Shown here: piece after piece, positions 59,920 through 64,000 of the stretch
How positions within the stretch are numbered: position 1 is the first letter of the stretch
How the letters are laid out: each line of letters begins with the position of its first letter
Notes under the pieces: model-generated
The model's database searches: none
What the model was told of the DNA's origin: nothing
Seen by the model: only the letters and a program-made list of their open reading frames with translations
DNA from: Chitinophaga niabensis
GTDB taxonomy: Bacteria > Bacteroidota > Bacteroidia > Chitinophagales > Chitinophagaceae
Length of the DNA: 64,000 nt
Assembly (NCBI RefSeq): GCF_039545795.1
Contig: NZ_CP154260.1
Coordinates: forward strand, 67,001-131,000
Reading direction: 5' to 3'
Program-made: the position numbers and the translations under genes

Positions 59920-61797
59920 CTACAAACTGATCACCTTTAATTCTGTTCTCCTGTTCTGCGCACGGCCTGCTTCTGTATCATTTGTGTCAATAGCTTTTGT
60001 TTCACCAAAACCTTTTGCTTTCAGGCGCTCAGCAGCAATGCCTTTTTGAATGAGGTACTGTACAACAGATTTCGCGCGGTTCTCAGACAGTAATTGATTA
60101 TCTGCATCGCTGCCCACATTATCCGTGTGCCCGCTGATCTCTATCTGCATGGTGGGATTATCTTTCAGCAAGGCTACGAGTTTATCCAGTTCGGTAGCAG
60201 AAGCGGGTTGCAGTGCATATTGTTTTGTTTCAAAGAAGATGTTGCGGAGGATCACTACAGCATTTGCTTCCAGTGGTTGCAGGGGAAGGTTCTTTTCAAA
60301 TGGTTCTCCTGTTTTTACTTCCTTTAAAGAGAAGTTCTCTGAATAGAAAAGGTATCCTTTTTTATTTACAGAAAATGCATAATCCTTACCGGTAGGAAGC
60401 GGTACAATAAAATCTCCGTTCTCATTACTGCGGATCGTAGCAATGGTCAGTTTGTTCTGCAGATCTATCAGTTCAAGTGATGCTGTTAATCTTGCATTCG
60501 TTTTGGCATCATACACATATCCTTTCAGGTACAGTGTAGGCAAAGGCCTTGCAGCCTCGTACAATTCAAAACTATAGATATCCAATGCGCCACGGCTATC
60601 CGATCTGTCTGATGCAAAATAAGCGGTTTTACCATCTGCGGCTACTGCAAGGCTTGCATCTTCTTCTATGGTGTTGATAGGATAACCAAGATTTACAGCA
60701 GGCCCCCAGCTGCCATCCGCCTGTTTGCGGGAATAGAAAATATCCAGACCACCGTAACCGGGGTGCCCGTTGGAAGCGAAGTATAAAGTTTGTCCATCTG
60801 CATGCAGGAACGGCGTAGTTTCCCGGCCGGGAGTATTGATATTCGGCCCCAGCTTTTCTGCGCGGGACCATTGCCCGTCTTTTCCCAGCTGGCTTACAAA
60901 AATATCTGCACCTGCATCATCTGTTTCACGGGCAAAGTACAATGTTTGTTTATCAGGAGAGAGGCAGGGCTGTGATTCCCAGGCGCGGGTATTGATAGCG
61001 CCGCCTATGTTCTTCGGAGCCTGCCAGCCTTCTGCTGTTTTAACTGCATAATAGATATCACAACTGCCACGCCCATCCGGGAAATCGCAACCGGTGAACA
61101 CCAGCATTTCCCCGTCCTGCGAAATATTCTGCGCACCTTCATTGAAAGCGGAGTTCACAGGTTCTCCCATATCTTTTGCTGCCTGCCATTGAATGCTGTC
61201 TTTCGCAGAAACAAAGAAATCTTCATTCCTTCCTTTCACTCTTCGTGTATACACTAACGTTTTACCGTCTATGGTGAGGGAAGGGAAATATTCAGGATCT
61301 ATGGAATTGATATGATCTCCCAGGTTTTGCGGTTGAAAGGGAACTGGTGTGGTGGTCACCGCAAATTCCATGTTTTTCTTCAGCTTATCTGCATTAGCAA
61401 CAGGCGCTTTGGCTGTTTCGATGAATTGGTTCACCATGTCCAGCGCTTCCTTGAAACGGCCGTTGCCGGCAAGTGCTTTTGCATTGGCCAAACGTACTCT
61501 ACGCATATCATCGGGAGCCAGTTCCTGTAGTTTGGTAAAGGCTTCCAGGGCCTGGGTGTATTGTTTCAGTTCTACATAGGAAAGCCCCATCTGCCCGTAG
61601 GCATCTGCAAATTTCGGTTGTGCTTTGATGGCATCCTGTAAATGTTTGATAGCTTCTTTTGGTTGATAAACACGCATGGCATCAATGGCCAGATCAAAAA
61701 AGGCCTGGGCTTTTTTGCCGGCCGTTTCATACGTGACTGTTTGTGCCGTCAGGCGGATGCTGATCATGCAGCATAAAAATAACAGGTAGTGTTTCAT
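59920..61797 (-). CDS. TPR / beta-propeller / carboxypeptidase-regulatory-like / OmpA protein (PorE-like)
   Basis: This 625-residue exported protein (signal peptide ending LTAQ) has TPR repeats (about 20-150, AIKHLQDAIKAQPKFADAYG), a PD40/WD40-like propeller (about 165-410, with SQDGEMLVFTG, SPDKQTLYFA and ADGQTLYFAS blades), a carboxypeptidase-regulatory-like domain (about 415-500, GYVYDAKTNARL), and a C-terminal OmpA peptidoglycan-binding domain (about 510-625, ISGHTDNVGSDADN). That order is the one described for PorE of Porphyromonas T9SS. PorE is a lipoprotein, whereas no lipobox is evident here, so assignment to T9SS is likely but not certain. Confidence 0.82.
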   Translation of the reverse strand: MKHYLLFLCCMISIRLTAQTVTYETAGKKAQAFFDLAIDAMRVYQPKEAIKHLQDAIKAQPKFADAYGQMGLSYVELKQYTQALEAFTKLQELAPDDMRRVRLANAKALAGNGRFKEALDMVNQFIETAKAPVANADKLKKNMEFAVTTTPVPFQPQNLGDHINSIDPEYFPSLTIDGKTLVYTRRVKGRNEDFFVSAKDSIQWQAAKDMGEPVNSAFNEGAQNISQDGEMLVFTGCDFPDGRGSCDIYYAVKTAEGWQAPKNIGGAINTRAWESQPCLSPDKQTLYFARETDDAGADIFVSQLGKDGQWSRAEKLGPNINTPGRETTPFLHADGQTLYFASNGHPGYGGLDIFYSRKQADGSWGPAVNLGYPINTIEEDASLAVAADGKTAYFASDRSDSRGALDIYSFELYEAARPLPTLYLKGYVYDAKTNARLTASLELIDLQNKLTIATIRSNENGDFIVPLPTGKDYAFSVNKKGYLFYSENFSLKEVKTGEPFEKNLPLQPLEANAVVILRNIFFETKQYALQPASATELDKLVALLKDNPTMQIEISGHTDNVGSDADNQLLSENRAKSVVQYLIQKGIAAERLKAKGFGETKAIDTNDTEAGRAQNRRTELKVISL

Positions 61798-62134
61798 AGT
61801 CGATCACTAAATAACGATAAATTATGCGGTTTAAGTACTATGCAGTGAAAGTAAATCTCTTACAGTGATGGCAGAAATCAAAAGAGGGGATTTGATGTGT
61901 TTTGCGGTATTTAGCTGCTTTTGAGGTAATTTGATGCTGCTATTTTGACAGGTACCCCACCTTAATACGGGATGGATACGGGAATGATACGGGATTACTA
62001 CGGGATTGGTATGCTTAAGGTACATTAATTCCCTGATGGAATCCCTCACCCTGGGAGGGTAGAAAGATTCCATAACAGGTAATGTGGCAGTATATATAAC
62101 GGTGCTTTGTATATAGAACAGAAGTACTGGATGC
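61798..62134. other. 337-bp spacer between the OmpA-family gene and folD
   Basis: No convincing gene lies here. A 109-codon minus-strand frame overlapping the folD end looks spurious. The spacer contains the 11-bp repeat array described separately, and an imperfect stem with GGAATC (62039-62044) and GATTCC (62066-62071) around CCCTCACCCTGGGAGGG. Confidence 0.5.
61960..62020. repeat. four tandem 11-bp repeats (TACGGGAT core) flanked by CCTTAA/TTAAGG
   Basis: TACGGGA(T/A) starts at 61966, 61977, 61988 and 61999, an exact 11-bp period. CCTTAA (61960-61965) directly precedes the array and TTAAGG (62015-62020) follows it as an inverted pair. The same octamer occurs once on the minus strand upstream of the mannanase gene (47347-47354 on the plus strand as ATCCCGTA). 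Confidence 0.75.
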
Positions 62135-63022
62135 TTAATTGCGGTTACCTTTCTGGCCAATAGCTGAATGATAGGTGTTTTTTAGCAATGCTGCAATGGT
62201 CATGGGACCAACACCACCAGGCACCGGGGTAATAAAGCTGCATTTAGGCGCTACTTCATCAAATTTCACATCACCAACAAGGCGGAAACCGCTTTTCTTG
62301 CTGGCATCCACTACACGGTTGATCCCTACGTCAATTACCACAGCACCTTCTTTCACCATGTCTGCCGTTACAAAATCAGGACGGCCGATAGCGGCTACCA
62401 CGATGTCTGCCTGCAGGCACAGTTCTTTCAGGTTCTTTGTTTGAGAGTGGCACAGCGTAACGGTACAGTTGCCGGGATTGCTGTTGCGGCTCAGCAGAAT
62501 GCTCATGGGGGTACCCACAATATGACTGCGGCCTATCACTACGGCATGTTTGCCTTTTGTTTCAATATTATAATGCTCCAGCATCAGCATGATGCCGTAA
62601 GGAGTGGCAGGAATAAAAGTAGGGAGGCCGCTCACCATTTTACCCACGTTCATGGGATGAAAGCCGTCTACATCCTTACTGGGATCAATGGTGTTGATCA
62701 CCAGTTCTTCGTTGATGCTTTTAGGTAACGGCAATTGCACGAGGATGCCATCCACATCCGGATTTTCATTCAGCATATTGATGTGGTCCAGCAAATGCTT
62801 TTCTGAAATGTGATCATCGAAACGCAGAAGGGTGGAATGGTAGCCGATCTCTGCACAGGATTTTACTTTAGAAGCTACGTAAGTCTCGCTTGCTCCGTCA
62901 TTGCCTACCAGGATGGCGGCGAGGTGAGGAACCTTTTTGCCTTGCGCTTTCAGTTCAGCTACATTGAGCGCCAGTTGATCTTTAATTGCCTTGGAAACAA
63001 GTTTACCGTCTAAAATTTGCAT
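62135..63022 (-). CDS. folD: methylenetetrahydrofolate dehydrogenase / cyclohydrolase
   Basis: FolD interconverts 5,10-methylene-, methenyl- and 10-formyl-tetrahydrofolate with NADP. The 295-residue protein starts at ATG 63022 ([11 protein letters not shown]); the longer frame from 63088 runs into the pckA terminator region. Signatures are [16 protein letters not shown] with the catalytic Lys, [34 protein letters not shown] and the closing [15 protein letters not shown]. Length is normal. It is the first gene before the repeat-bearing spacer and is separated from pckA by a terminator. Confidence 0.95.
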   Translation of the reverse strand: MQILDGKLVSKAIKDQLALNVAELKAQGKKVPHLAAILVGNDGASETYVASKVKSCAEIGYHSTLLRFDDHISEKHLLDHINMLNENPDVDGILVQLPLPKSINEELVINTIDPSKDVDGFHPMNVGKMVSGLPTFIPATPYGIMLMLEHYNIETKGKHAVVIGRSHIVGTPMSILLSRNSNPGNCTVTLCHSQTKNLKELCLQADIVVAAIGRPDFVTADMVKEGAVVIDVGINRVVDASKKSGFRLVGDVKFDEVAPKCSFITPVPGGVGPMTIAALLKNTYHSAIGQKGNRN

Positions 63023-63052
63023 GCGCAAAGGTACAGAAAATTGGGGACAAGG

Positions 63053-63080
63053 AAAAGGGGCTGTCAGCCAGACAGCCCCT
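63053..63080 (-). terminator. rho-independent terminator after pckA
   Basis: AGGGGCTGTC (63056-63065) and GACAGCCCCT (63071-63080) form a perfect 10-bp stem with a 5-nt loop. On the minus strand it is followed by TTTCC. Confidence 0.85.
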
Positions 63081-63128
63081 CTAACCAAATTGTAATTGAA
63101 CGAAGGAATTTATAAAGCCAAGCGGCTG

Positions 63129-64000
63129 TTATGCTTTGGGGGCGGCAGCCAGGATCTCTTTATCGGCCTGTGCTGCATATTTTTCAAAATTTTTAACGAA
63201 CTGGCCTGCAAGGTCTTTTGCCTGTTTGTCGTACGCTGCGCCATCAGCCCAGGTATTACGGGGATCCAGGATTTCTGCAGGTACGCCGGGGCAGGATTCA
63301 GGAATGGATACACCAAAAACCTCGTGGTTTTTGTAAGCTACCTTTTCCAGTTCTCCTTTCAGCGCTGCGCTGATCATAGCGCGGGTCAGGTTCAGTTTGA
63401 TCCTGCTGCCTGTACCATAAGCGCCACCCGTCCAGCCGGTATTGATGAGCCATACATTCACCTGGTGTTTACGCAACCTTTCTCCCAGCATCTGCGCGTA
63501 ACGGGCAGGGTGTAAGGGAAGGAATGGTGCGCCGAAACATGCGCTGAATGTGGATTTTGGTTCTGTAACACCTGCTTCCGTACCTGCTACTTTAGCAGTA
63601 TAACCGGAAATGAACTGGTACATAGCCTGTCCCGGGCTTAGCCTGGAAATGGGCGGTAACACGCCATATGCATCGCAGGTGAGGAAGAAAATGTTTTTAG
63701 GAAGACTGCCGATGGAAGGTTCCAGGGCATTATCTATATAATGCAGGGGGTAAGAAACACGGGTGTTTTCCGTGATGCTCTTATCTGCATAATTGATCCT
63801 GTGTGTGCCGGGGAAGAAGCCGGTGTTCTCTACCAGCGCATATTCGCGGATGGCATGGAAGATCTGTGGTTCCTTCTCCTCGCTGAGGTCGATAGTTTTG
63901 GCGTAACAGCCACCTTCAAAATTGAAAACGCCGGTGTTGGTCCATCCATGTTCATCGTCTCCAATGAGCTTACGTTCCGGATCTGCACTCAGCGTGGTTT
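63129..64000 (-). CDS. pckA: ATP-dependent phosphoenolpyruvate carboxykinase, 5' end cut off
   Basis: PckA converts oxaloacetate and ATP to phosphoenolpyruvate, the first gluconeogenic step. Only the C-terminal part (about 290 residues) is inside the window; the frame is open to the right edge. The visible part begins KTTLSADPERKLIGDDEHGW, the end of the kinase P-loop and the metal-binding DDEHGW signature, then FNFEGGCYAKTI, ENTGFFPGTHRINYADKS and LPPISRLSPGQAMYQFISGYT. INTGWTGGAYGTGSRIKL contributes to nucleotide binding. An internal ATG at 63662 is not the start. A terminator lies about 50 bp past the stop. Confidence 0.95.
   Translation of the reverse strand, partial: TTLSADPERKLIGDDEHGWTNTGVFNFEGGCYAKTIDLSEEKEPQIFHAIREYALVENTGFFPGTHRINYADKSITENTRVSYPLHYIDNALEPSIGSLPKNIFFLTCDAYGVLPPISRLSPGQAMYQFISGYTAKVAGTEAGVTEPKSTFSACFGAPFLPLHPARYAQMLGERLRKHQVNVWLINTGWTGGAYGTGSRIKLNLTRAMISAALKGELEKVAYKNHEVFGVSIPESCPGVPAEILDPRNTWADGAAYDKQAKDLAGQFVKNFEKYAAQADKEILAAAPKA

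Noticed and set aside
61966..62009. 11-bp repeat array considered as a CRISPR
   Set aside because: Repeat units are far too short, have no spacers of 25-40 bp, and no cas gene is present in the window.
61831..62160. A 109-codon minus-strand frame across the folD/OmpA spacer
   Set aside because: It overlaps the 3' end of folD in another frame, covers the 11-bp repeat array and has no recognisable domain or export signal.

Overview
The window looks like chromosome of a Bacteroidota bacterium, most likely a Chitinophaga-type member of the Chitinophagaceae. This is inferred from gene content: the futalosine menaquinone genes mqnB and mqnD, the giant gliding/type IX secretion (T9SS) translocon gene sprA next to ruvA, several proteins with T9SS sorting domains, a PorE-like TPR/propeller/OmpA protein and a GH26 mannanase. 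It is also inferred from TAnnTTTG promoter elements and the scarcity of Shine-Dalgarno sites. No tRNA, rRNA, insertion sequence, prophage or CRISPR array was seen.

Layout. 1-14 kb is housekeeping and metabolism: scoAB (partial), a class IV aminotransferase and a photolyase in one run; mqnD-mqnB facing queD-folE; fabD; a secreted coiled-coil protein and a lipoprotein; a GNAT acetyltransferase with a Cys/Met PLP enzyme; DinB and a Nudix-type regulator; fabH facing ruvA. 14-21 kb is sprA. 21.4-25.9 kb is a putative metal-uptake group (small Cys-motif protein, TonB receptor, Asp-box lipoprotein) and a CAP-domain lipoprotein. 26-30.3 kb holds a cytosolic PAS histidine kinase and two paralogous regulators that fuse a receiver domain to a Crp/FNR-type DNA-binding module, plus unusual regulatory DNA.

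30.3-46.2 kb is the most interesting part. It is a one-direction run of a DUF4402 pilin-like subunit, a PapD-like periplasmic chaperone, a 3,724-residue adhesin with a T9SS sorting domain, a second DUF4402-like protein and an 880-residue FimD-like usher barrel. This reads as a chaperone-usher-type surface-fibre system of Bacteroidota wired to a T9SS-exported giant adhesin. Its promoter carries two FNR-like dyads (TGAT-N4-ATCA) 21 bp apart, at the same distance from a TAnnTTTG element as in a second copy between the kinase and regulator genes. That makes the adjacent receiver-Crp proteins obvious candidate regulators.

46-64 kb returns to general functions: GH26 mannanase, DinB, SDR, two tandem PKD-repeat T9SS cargo proteins, an alpha/beta hydrolase, lnt, guaB, dprA, a P4-type acid phosphatase, the PorE-like OmpA protein, folD and the 3' part of pckA. 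Two intergenic spacers hold tandem repeats with an exact 11-bp period.

The parts fit together as an envelope theme. SprA and the PorE-like protein would serve T9SS, whose cargo here includes the giant adhesin and two PKD proteins. Lnt would mature the several lipoproteins. The two-component genes would control the fibre/adhesin locus. All functional statements rest on motif reading and family knowledge; no database search was run.
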